A stretch of 51,953 nt of DNA from UBA7328 sp002471345 (GCA_964011275.1 CAXGOB010000031.1:1-51953), one strand, 5' to 3'; shown: positions 27,790 through 38,073, numbered from the stretch's first letter. Translations and numbers: made by a program. The notes: a model not told the origin generated them from the sequence alone.

Positions 27790-30267
27790 TTAAAGTGTAT
27801 AGCTTAAAGTAAAATAAAAAGATCTTCCTTCAGATGGAATGATCCCAGGTCCAGGATAGCCAGTAGCTCTTCGAGTAAAATAATTGTGATTCAAAGCATT
27901 AGTCAGCCCTGATTCGAACTTCAGGCTTTTAAGTTTTAAAGTCAAAGAAAAGTCAACGACAGTATAGGATGGAATAGGGCCAATAATTCCATTTCTAACT
28001 CCTCCTGATACGTCAACCTCAGAATTTTGGACATCTGTATATTGCTCAGAAAGATGTGAAACCTGACCCGTCAATGAGAAATTTTTATACCCAAAACCTG
28101 CTCCTAATTTTAAATTTAAATTAGGAATGAATTCTACTCTATTGCCTTCTACATTGTTTTCTTCAGATTCTAAATAGCGAGAATAAGTCAATGATGTGTT
28201 AGCGAAAGCATCAATACTTATATTAGGTCCTACAGATATTACTTCTCCCACATTTACATTAAGGAGACTTTCTATGCCGGTGATGGCTGCTTTGCCTATA
28301 TTTTTTCTTACTCTATTGGCTCTATCGTCTAGGATTATTCCGATTCTATCATCGTAGAGAATACTATAGGCATTGAGTTCATATGTTATTTTTTTATCAA
28401 TAACACCTCTTAAACCAAGATCCGCTGTAAATCCTCTTTCATCTCTGATGTCAGGGTCTACAATAAATGTAGGACTCACTACTCTTATATCACTGAAGGT
28501 GACAGATCTATAATTTTGGGAAATATTGGCATATAAATTGGCCTTTTTGTTTTTTTTATAGCTCAATCCGACTCCTACAATTGCAAATGATCTACTGAGT
28601 GATTTCTGTTCATTAAACAAATTATTTGATATTGAATTACCCGCATTATCGAAGACGACTTGATTATAAGTACCATCTGTACCTGTCCTTATAAATTCAA
28701 ATCTAATACCTGGTGTTATAGATAAATGCTCGGATAGATATACAATATTCTCTGAGAAAACTGAATAGTTAGAATTTGGAAGCCTGAAATTAGACTGAGC
28801 TGGATAGTCACTAAATTCGCTGCTTCTCAACTCGAAATCAGCATCAACTCCCAGGCTTCCAGGCCCTTGAATAGAATTGTTTTTAGCTTTGTACATTTTG
28901 GCCCCAACTAAAAAGATAGCATTCTTTTGAGCTATTCGATAATCGCTAAGCCACTTTATCTCAGCCCCTATATTTCTAAAATTTCCGATAATGAGATCTC
29001 TGGGCAGAATATGATTATTTTCAGAATCTTGCTCGTCTAAAGAAATAATAGGGTTCTCGTTCTGAATGACAGGGTTTCCTCTAAACCCTACTGAATTTCT
29101 TGAAGCTGAAAGGCCGAACAGGCTAATACTAAATCTGTTTTTCTTCGTAAACTCATGTAGCATTTTAATATTAAAGAGATTCCAATTGACATTAAACCAA
29201 TTTCGTACTCTTGTACTCTGACGAGGGTTTTCTCCAAATTGAGTATCTGTTAGGCCTCCTCCTTGTTTAGCCAAATAATTGAAGTGAGTGTATTCTGCTT
29301 TAATCAAAGTATTAGCACTTGGTCTGTAGTGAGTAGAAAAGAAAATGCTATGTGATTTGTAATGAGAATTTTCACGATATCCGTCTCCACGCTTATAGTT
29401 ATAAGATAAGTTAAAAGAGAACTTGTCTTTTGTGATGCCTATGTAGTTATAAGTATTGAATAGGCCGTATGATCCTATGGTTTGTTTACTTAATATTTCT
29501 ATAGGAATGAAAGAAGGAATTTCTCTTAATTTAAAATTGAGCAATCCTCCGAACTGTGTGCCATATTGTAGAGAGCTCGCCCCTCTCACAATTTGTATTT
29601 CTGAGATTGCTTCTGAAGGTGGAGAATAGTAACTTTCTGGATATCCTAGTACATCAGCACTAATATCATATCCATTTTGGCGAGTATTAAAATTTGAAGT
29701 TCTATTAGGGTCTAGTCCTCTGCCTCCTATTGATAACTGTAATCCGCCATCGCTCCCTTCGTATACATTCAGTCCAGTAACTTGAGCATATATCTGTCTC
29801 GAATTATTACTAGCTAAATTAGCTGATACTAAATTCATCACTACCACTTCAGATTTTTTACCTGCATAAAGAGAGGTACCTTCTACATCTTTTAATCTTT
29901 TCATTGCAAACTCCTCTTTCCTTCGGGCCCTGAGTTGAATCTCAGTGAGCTCTACACTTAGGGCTTTCAAATTGATTTCGAGTATAGTGTCTTTTCTTGC
30001 GATGAATGAAATGTATGTAGTGTTAAAGCCTTCTCTGAACAGAGTTAATGTATTTAATCCTATAGGTACTTCGGTGATAGTAAAACAACCATTGATGTCA
30101 GAAGTGTGTAAGATCCCTTTTGGGTCAGAAAAGATTTCTACATTTTCAACTACTTGTTGAGATTCAGTATTCCTAATATTACCTTTTATAGTAATTGAAT
30201 TTTGACTCATCAAGGTGAAGCTGTGAATTAAAAGAGATAAAAGAAGTAGGCCTTTTGTTAGGTTCAT
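27790..30267 (-). CDS. TonB-dependent outer-membrane receptor, FecA-like, with carboxypeptidase-like N-terminal domain
   Basis: An 825-residue outer-membrane receptor. Signal peptide (about 1-21), a carboxypeptidase-regulatory-like domain (about 23-105, ITIKGNIRNTESQQVVENVE), plug domain (about 130-250; IQIVRGASSLQYGTQFGGLLN) and a 22-strand barrel to the C terminus. The last residues (GRSFYFTLSYTL) form the closing strand. It imports a scarce ligand using proton-motive force; iron is suggested by the imelysin and DUF4856 neighbours. Start overlaps the stop of the HTTM gene by 4 bp (ATGA), so translation is coupled. Confidence 0.92.
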   Translation of the reverse strand: MNLTKGLLLLSLLIHSFTLMSQNSITIKGNIRNTESQQVVENVEIFSDPKGILHTSDINGCFTITEVPIGLNTLTLFREGFNTTYISFIARKDTILEINLKALSVELTEIQLRARRKEEFAMKRLKDVEGTSLYAGKKSEVVVMNLVSANLASNNSRQIYAQVTGLNVYEGSDGGLQLSIGGRGLDPNRTSNFNTRQNGYDISADVLGYPESYYSPPSEAISEIQIVRGASSLQYGTQFGGLLNFKLREIPSFIPIEILSKQTIGSYGLFNTYNYIGITKDKFSFNLSYNYKRGDGYRENSHYKSHSIFFSTHYRPSANTLIKAEYTHFNYLAKQGGGLTDTQFGENPRQSTRVRNWFNVNWNLFNIKMLHEFTKKNRFSISLFGLSASRNSVGFRGNPVIQNENPIISLDEQDSENNHILPRDLIIGNFRNIGAEIKWLSDYRIAQKNAIFLVGAKMYKAKNNSIQGPGSLGVDADFELRSSEFSDYPAQSNFRLPNSNYSVFSENIVYLSEHLSITPGIRFEFIRTGTDGTYNQVVFDNAGNSISNNLFNEQKSLSRSFAIVGVGLSYKKNKKANLYANISQNYRSVTFSDIRVVSPTFIVDPDIRDERGFTADLGLRGVIDKKITYELNAYSILYDDRIGIILDDRANRVRKNIGKAAITGIESLLNVNVGEVISVGPNISIDAFANTSLTYSRYLESEENNVEGNRVEFIPNLNLKLGAGFGYKNFSLTGQVSHLSEQYTDVQNSEVDVSGGVRNGIIGPIPSYTVVDFSLTLKLKSLKFESGLTNALNHNYFTRRATGYPGPGIIPSEGRSFYFTLSYTL

Positions 30268-31631
30268 TTTTCAAATGGTAAAATGAAGTATTTATGGTTA
30301 AAATTATCAGCAACAGTCATAAGATCAACATTTGGGTCAATGAATGGTCTGCTTTTTCGACCATTTAAAGAAACATAACTCTCTACATATACTTCTACGT
30401 TTTGATGTCCTTGATTCTTAAAATGCTCGCCAAGATAATGTGCATATTGTACTATGAAGTCGGGTTGAGTAGACATTTGTTTTTCTTGAAAAGATGAAAG
30501 GAAGTCATCGTTTCTAACATAGAATCGTTTTCCTGATTTACCATCCACAATTTTAAAATTGGCGTAACCAGTTTTCTCCATGAGCATTACTCTCCATGAA
30601 AATCGATATCCCTGCTCCGTCCAAAATACATTTCCAGGATAGAGTAAAAACCTCAATGGAATAATGATCTGAAGAAAGAGTGAAGAAAAAAGAATCAATT
30701 TTTTAAATTTTTGACTAATAGGTCTAGTCTCTTGATACTGAGAGTTTTCTGATATGTTTTGTATTTTTTGATTAAATATTTTTCTAACAAAAGACTGGAG
30801 ATAAAGATGAAAATCAGCAGAGAAAAATATCAAGGTGGCTACGATCATCACGTAAGGAAACATGCCTATGGAAAAAAGTAGACCCGTAAGTAAATGAAAT
30901 ATAACTACTAAGAAATAGCCTAGTGTTCTGGTTTTGCTGTAAAGCAATAAAAACACTATTCCAAGATCATATATTGCTCCTCCCCAGCTGAATAAATAGT
31001 GCACCGACTTAGTATTCATAAAAGTGCTGAGAATCGGAATGTCCAATTTTGTAGGAAGCCAAATTGACAATGGCATCGCGTTGATCATCCAGTCATAATT
31101 GAGTTTAGCTGCTCCAGCATATATATAAACTATAGCAAGGAATATTTTTAATACATCAATATTCCATCTTGGCAAGTATAGGCTTCTGATTTTCGAATTT
31201 AGTCTTGCATCAATTGATAAAGATGTATGTGCTGGTAGCCAAATTAAAATAAAACTCAATACTGAAATAAAATAGTAATGATTGAGATAGGTTGTCATAT
31301 CCATAAGCTCGATATAAGTGAAGCTCAAAAAGAAGAGCACTATACTCAAATGATACTTATATCCTACAGCGACGGTAAGGGCAGAAATACTACATATCAC
31401 AAACAGCCCATAAGTCCAAAGACCAGGCACTTGGACAAAGTCAAAACCATAATAATGAAAATGAAATGAAGGAAGAACATATAATTTTTCAATCCAACCA
31501 TGATACCAGAATCTCACCATGCTGAAAAACATGATAATACCAAAAAGCACCCTTAGAGTTACTAAAGGTGCTATGTGCGTTTTGGAATTGATCCTTGAGT
31601 ACAATTGATAAAGGTCAATCGCCATCTGCAT
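30264..31631 (-). CDS. HTTM-domain membrane protein (vitamin K-dependent carboxylase-like)
   Basis: A protein of about 455 residues with several membrane helices (for example VLFGIIMFFSMVRFWYHG, VPGLWTYGLFVICSISALTV, FFLSFTYIELMD) and HTTM family motifs (WLPAHTSLSIDA, YAGAAKLNYDWM, FHLLTGLLFSIGMFPYVM). The family is related to the membrane part of gamma-carboxylases, but most bacterial members are uncharacterised. ATG at 31631 is preferred; a TTG at 31637 and an ATG at 31625 are also in frame. It overlaps the imelysin gene upstream and the TonB receptor downstream, which fixes it in the iron-uptake operon. Confidence 0.85.
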   Translation of the reverse strand: MQMAIDLYQLYSRINSKTHIAPLVTLRVLFGIIMFFSMVRFWYHGWIEKLYVLPSFHFHYYGFDFVQVPGLWTYGLFVICSISALTVAVGYKYHLSIVLFFLSFTYIELMDMTTYLNHYYFISVLSFILIWLPAHTSLSIDARLNSKIRSLYLPRWNIDVLKIFLAIVYIYAGAAKLNYDWMINAMPLSIWLPTKLDIPILSTFMNTKSVHYLFSWGGAIYDLGIVFLLLYSKTRTLGYFLVVIFHLLTGLLFSIGMFPYVMIVATLIFFSADFHLYLQSFVRKIFNQKIQNISENSQYQETRPISQKFKKLILFSSLFLQIIIPLRFLLYPGNVFWTEQGYRFSWRVMLMEKTGYANFKIVDGKSGKRFYVRNDDFLSSFQEKQMSTQPDFIVQYAHYLGEHFKNQGHQNVEVYVESYVSLNGRKSRPFIDPNVDLMTVADNFNHKYFILPFEK

Positions 31632-32736
31632 CAACAAAGTCTACTTGTATATTCAAAACTTGAAGCATATCTACTTTTAATAGTACCACAGCTTTTTGTA
31701 ATTCATCATAAGTCTCAAGCATTTTTAGATTATCATTTTCTATTTGATCTCTAAAATTGTTACTTAAGTCCTGACTCTTTCCCTTAGCAGAGGTCCATTG
31801 TGTTAATATCATTTCATTGATATTGCTAAAATTATTTTGTTCTTGTACAAAAATCAAATAATCGTCTAACCCAATACCATTTTCTCCTGTCTCAAAACCT
31901 ATTCCGTTATAGAAGTTTTCAATACTCCCGAATGCTTCAAGAAAAAGTTGTTTAGAGTAGATTCCAGAATAAGGAGCTTCTACTTTCAAACTCAATTTTG
32001 ATCCAGAAAAAACACCGGCAGGTATTCCTACCTTTCCAGCTCTAAAAAATTTCTCATAGTAAAAGAGAAAGTCATTTACAATTTTATCTGTAGACGCAGT
32101 TGCTGAAGAACCAGAGTTATCAATGAATTGATTGCGAAAATTAAATTTCCAATCATTCAAGACTTCTTGATTCATTTCTTTCAACCTGACAATGATATCA
32201 CCTAAATACGCTTTGTGATCTACAGAACTAAGAATATTCACGATATCTTGGTCATCTTTTCCTATTCCAAAAAGTAAATAGTCAAGTGCCCCAAAGCCTT
32301 GTGTATCAAAATTAGAGGGAAGAAGAAGATTATAGTTGCCTGAACTTATATTTTGGAAAATCGCTGCTGTGTCTACTGGAAAAATATTAGTAAAGTTTCT
32401 AAGACTTATCTCTTCGGCCTTTCCAATATCAAAAATGGACACATGTTGCCATGCTAAATATGCATTGAGCCAACTATTTCTTAATGCCTTTAGAGAACTT
32501 ACATTCGTATCAGATAAAAAGGAGTTGTGTTGTGAATTCAACTCATCTAATCTTTTATCATAAGCTTCAAATCTAGGTATGATGACGTTATCTGCCCAAT
32601 TGGTAAGAAGAGCTTTTCTGTCAAATGATGGAGCTGGCTCCATTGTCATCATAGTTATAGGCCCATCATCACTCGAACAAGAATGAATGATAAAAATTAA
32701 AATTCCTGTGAATATTATGCCAATGACCTTCTTCAT
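31615..32736 (-). CDS. Imelysin-family (M75-like) lipoprotein
   Basis: A 373-residue periplasmic lipoprotein (lipobox IHSC, Cys20). The helical imelysin fold is indicated by LRNSWLNAYLAWQHVSIFDIGKAE and the segment FGALDYLLFGI (about 148-158), which sits where the family's GxHxxE motif normally lies. Here His and Glu are absent (GFGALD), so any metal site must differ. Imelysins are iron-regulated and bind iron or heme in other bacteria. It follows the DUF4856 gene by 10 bp and overlaps the HTTM gene by about 17 bp. Confidence 0.85.
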   Translation of the reverse strand: MKKVIGIIFTGILIFIIHSCSSDDGPITMMTMEPAPSFDRKALLTNWADNVIIPRFEAYDKRLDELNSQHNSFLSDTNVSSLKALRNSWLNAYLAWQHVSIFDIGKAEEISLRNFTNIFPVDTAAIFQNISSGNYNLLLPSNFDTQGFGALDYLLFGIGKDDQDIVNILSSVDHKAYLGDIIVRLKEMNQEVLNDWKFNFRNQFIDNSGSSATASTDKIVNDFLFYYEKFFRAGKVGIPAGVFSGSKLSLKVEAPYSGIYSKQLFLEAFGSIENFYNGIGFETGENGIGLDDYLIFVQEQNNFSNINEMILTQWTSAKGKSQDLSNNFRDQIENDNLKMLETYDELQKAVVLLKVDMLQVLNIQVDFVDADGD

Positions 32737-32746
32737 TGTTATCTAG

Positions 32747-33955
32747 TTATTGTCCAGCCTCTGCTGTGGTAAAGTCAAATTTTTCAGAAATAGAATTAGC
32801 AATGTCATCTAAAGTGGAAGGCGAAATGTCCCAAAAGCCATTACCTGCAGTAAGTTGGGAAATGAAACTATCCACTTCGCTATGACTAAAATATGGATCA
32901 TTGCTATTTGGCTTTCTTAAGAACCTTAAGCTGTACACAAAACCAAAGCCTTCAGATAAATCATGGAATGCTCCACCAAAATCAGTTCCACTAGAAGGAA
33001 TTGCATTTTTACCTTGTTGTAAGTAATATACCGACCTTACAGCTACCACTTTGCTTATAAGTTCTTTCACAATATTTGCTTGCTCATCTCTAACTTTATA
33101 GTCTCCAGCTACAATAGCAGCTCTTCCTAATTTTAAAGCGTCATAAATATTTTGAGCAATCCCAGTAAAGTCAGAATCACCTTCCACTCTAGACAAATAT
33201 TTGTTAAGGAATGCATCTTCACCTAAATTAGCCAAAGGATTAGAAGGGTCCGTAGACATTCCAAAGAGGTAACCGTATGCTTCGTCCCACTTATGTTCCA
33301 TTGTGGTATACGACTTATCAGAAGCAGTAATACCTGCATCATTGTTCGCGATATTGTCTGCCTCATCTAGTACAGCTGTGCTTAAATAATTATTCAGCAT
33401 TTGATCAACCATTAGAGCACCAATGAGTGCTTTATTTACTGCTTGGTTATACTCAAGACCATTACTATTCACATACCTTACCGAAGAACCATCAGCAATT
33501 TGTCCTGCTATTCCAGGTTCAGCTAGTATATCTTGATTAGGAAATACTTCAGTGACTTGGGCTCCTATCCAAGTTTCAAAATCTGCTTTGATTTTGGCTG
33601 ATTGTGCTGTATTTGAAGAGAAAAAGTCTTTTGATGCTGCTACTTTAGATTTAATGCTTTTTGATGAAGCATTGAGGGCGGGATTAGAAAAGGGATCTAC
33701 ATTGTCTCCTGAAGATGATTCATTGGCATACATAGCTTGAATGTCTGAGTTTGTATTTTCAAAATTTTTCATAGCTCCAATAAGTTCAGTGGCCATAAGA
33801 ATTCTAGTTGTTTGTCCTCCGAAAGAAACTGTTGAGACTCCAGCTCTTTGAAAGTCATATGTGATTGGCGCTTCTACAATAGTGATAGCTTCATCACTGT
33901 CACATCCTATTAAAGCAAACAGTATAAGTCCTATAAAAAAGTATTTTAAATTCAT
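32747..33955 (-). CDS. DUF4856-family lipoprotein
   Basis: A 402-residue lipoprotein (lipobox ALIGC, Cys18), mainly helical. Segments such as ITYDFQRAGVSTVSFGGQT, MATELIGAMKNF, MEHKWDEAYGYLFG and FHDLSEGFGFVYSLRFLR fit the DUF4856 family, which in Bacteroidota usually sits beside imelysin, HTTM and TonB-receptor genes (known context). It resembles imelysin in secondary structure and may be a partner in metal capture. First gene of the four-gene minus-strand operon; its promoter should lie at 33956-34080. Confidence 0.85.
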   Translation of the reverse strand: MNLKYFFIGLILFALIGCDSDEAITIVEAPITYDFQRAGVSTVSFGGQTTRILMATELIGAMKNFENTNSDIQAMYANESSSGDNVDPFSNPALNASSKSIKSKVAASKDFFSSNTAQSAKIKADFETWIGAQVTEVFPNQDILAEPGIAGQIADGSSVRYVNSNGLEYNQAVNKALIGALMVDQMLNNYLSTAVLDEADNIANNDAGITASDKSYTTMEHKWDEAYGYLFGMSTDPSNPLANLGEDAFLNKYLSRVEGDSDFTGIAQNIYDALKLGRAAIVAGDYKVRDEQANIVKELISKVVAVRSVYYLQQGKNAIPSSGTDFGGAFHDLSEGFGFVYSLRFLRKPNSNDPYFSHSEVDSFISQLTAGNGFWDISPSTLDDIANSISEKFDFTTAEAGQ

Positions 33956-34019
33956 GTGTTATTTTTATTTGAGGCAAATGTATAAAAGCTGAAAGGTTCT
34001 ACTTTTAGCTAATATTTTG

Positions 34020-34033
34020 ATTCTTGTTAGAAT
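34020..34033. promoter_or_regulatory. Small dyad upstream of the iron-uptake operon
   Basis: ATTCT (34020-34024) and AGAAT (34029-34033) are inverted around TGTT, 65-78 bp upstream of the DUF4856 start on the minus strand. It could be part of a Fur-type operator, but the arms are short. The wider gap 33956-34539 holds this dyad, the dehydrogenase fragment and a possible IS end; nothing else was recognised. Confidence 0.25.
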
Positions 34034-34132
34034 ATTTTGAGGATGGTATACCTAAAATTGTTAGGTGATAAATTGAGTGGTTTCGAATGATGAATCACTC
34101 TATTGTATGGAGGCTAGTATGTTAGAACTGGT

Positions 34133-34425
34133 AGAATAGGTCAAATGCAAGATTCTTCAATTTTAATAAATACTGGAAGGGCGGGTTGATCAATGGGAAT
34201 GACCTCAAAGTTGCCGTAGAAAATAGCACAGTTGCTGCAGCCTATTTAGATATATTATCAGAAGAATCACCTTCCCCAGACCACGTCTTAGTGACTGCAC
34301 CAAGAGGTAATATCACACCTCATATAGCCTAGGCTACAGTGCCTTCTAGAAAAAGATTGATAGGTATTGTAACTGATAACATTCGAACATTTCAGGAAGG
34401 AATACCTCAAAATGTTGTGGGTTGA
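34133..34425 (+). pseudogene. 3' remnant of a D-2-hydroxyacid dehydrogenase gene
   Basis: About 290 bp corresponding to the last third of the gene at 25338-26291. Conserved pieces read RIGQMQDSSILINTGRAG, then after one lost base LINGNDLKVAVENSTVAAAY, LDILSEESPSPDHVLVTAP, NITPHIA, a TAG where the intact gene has Trp, and RKRLIGIVTDNIRTFQEG, ending at TGA 34423-34425. It has one frameshift (about 34192) and one nonsense codon, and no 5' part. The sequence has drifted clearly from the intact copy, so the duplication is old. GAAGTGATTTAA at 34441-34452 matches the first 12 bases of the inverted repeat of the IS copies. Confidence 0.85.
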
Positions 34426-34539
34426 AATATTTTTAAATGTGAAGTGATTTAATCACTCCTATATAATAGAAACGATTTAAGAAAAATATGAAACTATTTG
34501 TAATTTTTTTATTTGTTCCGTAATCGGAGAAATTCAAAA

Positions 34540-37500
34540 TTATATTCCAGCCATTTCCAAAATCTTCATGTCCTCCAAATATTTATGGATATATGATTCT
34601 GATAAATGAGGAAGGCTCTTTATACTTTCAATACCTTTTACCAATTCTTGAAAATTATCAGACCCAATATTGTATGCTCCTATTGGAATAGGGTTTGCAT
34701 ACGCACTAAGGACTTCTAAGGCAGATTGTTGCTTTTGCGCCTCTGGTAGAGATTTTAGTTTGATTTGTATTCTATCGAACCATTCTTTATGTCCCGATAG
34801 CCTACTTATAGAATAGCCTGCAGATTCGATCCAATCAACAAAAGAATCTAATGAGACCTCATCTTCTAGGTAATTGAGTGCATTGTACGTAATACACTCA
34901 TTATGATTTTGAAGAGACAATCCTACTATGGCTTTAGTCAACACATCTACAGGTATACCATCATAATGAGCTTTCATTTTGAGATTGTTACTAGGATCTT
35001 GATAAAATGAACTTGGTGCTAGTCCAGTGATGACAATGCTATAGAGCAATCTAGTCAACATATCAGAGGCATTGACCTGACCTTTGTATTGTTGGTCTGC
35101 TAAAATCATATCACATCTGACAATATTGATTGGTAAATCAAATTGTTCGTGGGCCTGATGTAATAGATATTCACCGGCCCACTTACTTGCTGCATATCCA
35201 GATGCATAGCGATTGGACAATGTGACTTCCTCTTTCAGTGGAGCTTTTTCATTTAACCCGTTTTTAGAGTCTAAGGTGCTCAAAACTCCTAATGTGGAGA
35301 TGAAATCAATGCATTTCTTTCTATCTGAAATAGCAAATTTGATAACCTCTGATGTGCCCACTACATTTGGGCCGAAAAGGTGCTGATAGGTTAATCGATG
35401 ATTGACAAAAGCTGCTGGATGGCAGATTCTATCCACAGTAGAAGCCAATCGCTGATACGTATCTATATCTAATCCAAGCTTAGGCTTTGATATGTCACCT
35501 GACAATACTACAAGATGCTTCTCTGCTAAATTTTTAAACTGTTTTTCAAAGGCCGAGTCTTTTCCAATAAACTCCTTTTCTAATCTATGATATGCAGAGC
35601 TGTTGTCTTTAGCCCTTATCAAGCATATTAAGGTTCCATCATTTTTAGATAAGGTTTTGAGCCATTCTAAACATAGCATATGCCCTAAAAACCCATTAGC
35701 ACCAGTTAATAAAACTGTTTTAGGAATATGATTTGATGAGTTGACCAGAGTTGATTTTTCTATTAAATCTTGATTTATAAATCGGTCAATAGACAGGTCT
35801 TTAAGTTGGATCTTAGTTACTTGCTTTCCATGTATAGAAGAAAAAGTAGGCTGACTTAAAACACTTTCATTATTAATGTTATCAATAAGAACTGCCCATT
35901 CTTTTAGACTACCAGTAGGGGATAAAAGTACATCTGCTGCAATGCTAACTCCAAAATTTTCTTCTATAGACATTGAAAAGAGTGCAGCGCCTAAAGAGTC
36001 TCCACCAAGTTCATTAAAAGTGAGGGCTTTTTCTGTTTCTATATCCTCCACTCCTAATTCACTCTCTATAAGTACTACCAGTTTTTCGAATGTACTCAAA
36101 TTTGATTTTGGGTCTTTTAATACTGACAATTTAGAGATTTGTAAATCATCATGTGTATCATAGATGGTTTCTAGAGCAGCTTGATATTTGCGTTTTAAGG
36201 CGGGTCTTAGTCTTTTTCGTACACTCGACAACAGACCATTTATCTGTGAGAAAACCTCATTTTCTAAAATTAAATCCCTCGGGATCTCAAAACTTTTAAG
36301 TTCTTCTTTTTGAGCGACCTGATTCAGTTCTTGTTTGATTAAATTTTTTATTTGAGCCTCGGTAGGTGATTTGCCTAGTAATTGTGTAATAACTGATTCC
36401 TCAGGGACTACTACTGCTAAAAGATAAGAACGACTAGAATTACCATAGACATAAATCTGTTTTATTACTGCACTTCCTGCCTCATATACAGTGCCTAATG
36501 TACCTACTGCGACATATTCTCCTTGTGATAACTTAAGGACATCTTTTCTTCGATCGATAACAATAAGTTCATCTTCAGCGACGAATTCAACAATGTCACC
36601 TGTACAAGAGTACCCCTCATCATCAAATAAAGCAGCTGTAGCTACTGGGTCTTTATAATACTCTTTGATCCCAAATTTGGTTTTCACACACAACTCTCCC
36701 CTTGGGTTAGGTTTATCAGTAGTGTAATATCCTAACTCAGGGACATCTCTTAACTTGTAATCCAATACAATATCCTTATTGATTTTACCATCTATAGTAA
36801 GTCCACCACTACCTGCTTCTGTATTTCCATAACCTTCTATCATCAGGATATTAAAACACTCAACAATGAACTTTTTAACTTTAGGAGCAGTAGGAGCTGA
36901 ACCAACTACTCCACCAATTAATCGATCCCCTAAATAGGTGTTCTTCATTTCGGCCTGCACCAAATCCTCAATCGATTTCCTATCACCACCATGGTCGCTT
37001 TGTCTTCTTGTGACTTCGTTTTGATAATGCTGATAAATCAATTCTAGTATTCGTGGAATAAAAGTCAAATATGTGGGTCTTGCCAATCGAATATCTTCAA
37101 ATAACGAAGACATATCGGGATTCAAAGTAAAGTATCCAGTCCCTCCTACATTTAATACCCTTATCAAGCTTCCTCTGCCCATCTCATGGTTTAACGGGGC
37201 ATTGAGTACTGTCACAAGAGGAAGAGGAATACCTCCACCTTTCCAAGAGTTGTTCAGGGCATATCCTGATATTACTGCTCCTTTAGGCTTTCCGGTGCTT
37301 CCTGACGAATGTAAGATGAGAGCCATTTTAGCATTGTCATCAGTTTTAGATGGCAAGAACGAGAATGTGAATTTTTTACCAAATTCAACTAATTGTTCAA
37401 TTGTATACAATTGTGTATTAGTATTCGAATTTGACAATGTTGTTAAGGCCCCTTCTACCTGTAAGCGTTCTTCATCTACTTTTTCATCATAGTCAAAAAC

Positions 37501-38073
37501 GACTATACTTCTAATTGAGGGTTGATTTATTGAGTGGGCTACTGCAACATTCAAATCTTTTATAGTAGAAGCTAAAATTACAGGAGCTGTATTTGTCAAA
37601 ATTTCACCAAGATCAGCACCAGATGTAGCACTTTGCAATGGCACTTTGACCCCATGATTATAAGTGCAAGCAATGTCCAAAGCAGCGAAGTCGATACTTG
37701 CAAAGCCGATAGTGGCTAGAAAGTCCCCTTCATTCAGTTGACAGTCTGGGTGGTGTCTCCAAGACATAGAAATGGCCTTGATTCGATTATGAAATTCTTC
37801 ATAAGTTACTGAAGTATAGGCAGATTGGTATTTTCTTATATTTTGACCATGCTCATTTTTTACCACGTTATAGCTACGTTCAGCAAGGGCAGGTCGAGGT
37901 CCATATCCATTAAGATAAGATGCGATTACTTTATCGGTTGTAAAACCTTCAGTTGAAGCCTTTTCTTTGACAGATTCTATTGGGTTCAGCTGACTAATTT
38001 CAGGATCACTTTTTCCCAATTCCAATGCGCGAAGTACATATCTTTTTTTAGGACTTATTTTCTTTTCATTCAT
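34540..38073 (-). CDS. car: Carboxylic acid reductase (adenylation, carrier and thioester-reductase domains)
   Basis: An 1177-residue three-domain enzyme that activates a carboxylic acid with ATP, holds it on phosphopantetheine and reduces it to the aldehyde with NADPH. The adenylation domain has LHSSGSTGKPKG (about 254-265), GYGNTEAG (414-421), TGDIVEF and RRKDVLKLSQGEYV. The carrier domain has LGGDSLGA with the attachment Ser at about 693. The reductase domain has the NADPH motif LLTGANGFLGH (about 788-798) and YASGYAASKWAGEYL (Tyr960, Lys964). Length and order match actinobacterial CARs, a rare find in Bacteroidota to my knowledge. It needs a phosphopantetheinyl transferase encoded elsewhere. 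Acid substrate unknown. It follows the SDR gene by 15 bp. Confidence 0.93.
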   Translation of the reverse strand: MNEKKISPKKRYVLRALELGKSDPEISQLNPIESVKEKASTEGFTTDKVIASYLNGYGPRPALAERSYNVVKNEHGQNIRKYQSAYTSVTYEEFHNRIKAISMSWRHHPDCQLNEGDFLATIGFASIDFAALDIACTYNHGVKVPLQSATSGADLGEILTNTAPVILASTIKDLNVAVAHSINQPSIRSIVVFDYDEKVDEERLQVEGALTTLSNSNTNTQLYTIEQLVEFGKKFTFSFLPSKTDDNAKMALILHSSGSTGKPKGAVISGYALNNSWKGGGIPLPLVTVLNAPLNHEMGRGSLIRVLNVGGTGYFTLNPDMSSLFEDIRLARPTYLTFIPRILELIYQHYQNEVTRRQSDHGGDRKSIEDLVQAEMKNTYLGDRLIGGVVGSAPTAPKVKKFIVECFNILMIEGYGNTEAGSGGLTIDGKINKDIVLDYKLRDVPELGYYTTDKPNPRGELCVKTKFGIKEYYKDPVATAALFDDEGYSCTGDIVEFVAEDELIVIDRRKDVLKLSQGEYVAVGTLGTVYEAGSAVIKQIYVYGNSSRSYLLAVVVPEESVITQLLGKSPTEAQIKNLIKQELNQVAQKEELKSFEIPRDLILENEVFSQINGLLSSVRKRLRPALKRKYQAALETIYDTHDDLQISKLSVLKDPKSNLSTFEKLVVLIESELGVEDIETEKALTFNELGGDSLGAALFSMSIEENFGVSIAADVLLSPTGSLKEWAVLIDNINNESVLSQPTFSSIHGKQVTKIQLKDLSIDRFINQDLIEKSTLVNSSNHIPKTVLLTGANGFLGHMLCLEWLKTLSKNDGTLICLIRAKDNSSAYHRLEKEFIGKDSAFEKQFKNLAEKHLVVLSGDISKPKLGLDIDTYQRLASTVDRICHPAAFVNHRLTYQHLFGPNVVGTSEVIKFAISDRKKCIDFISTLGVLSTLDSKNGLNEKAPLKEEVTLSNRYASGYAASKWAGEYLLHQAHEQFDLPINIVRCDMILADQQYKGQVNASDMLTRLLYSIVITGLAPSSFYQDPSNNLKMKAHYDGIPVDVLTKAIVGLSLQNHNECITYNALNYLEDEVSLDSFVDWIESAGYSISRLSGHKEWFDRIQIKLKSLPEAQKQQSALEVLSAYANPIPIGAYNIGSDNFQELVKGIESIKSLPHLSESYIHKYLEDMKILEMAGI

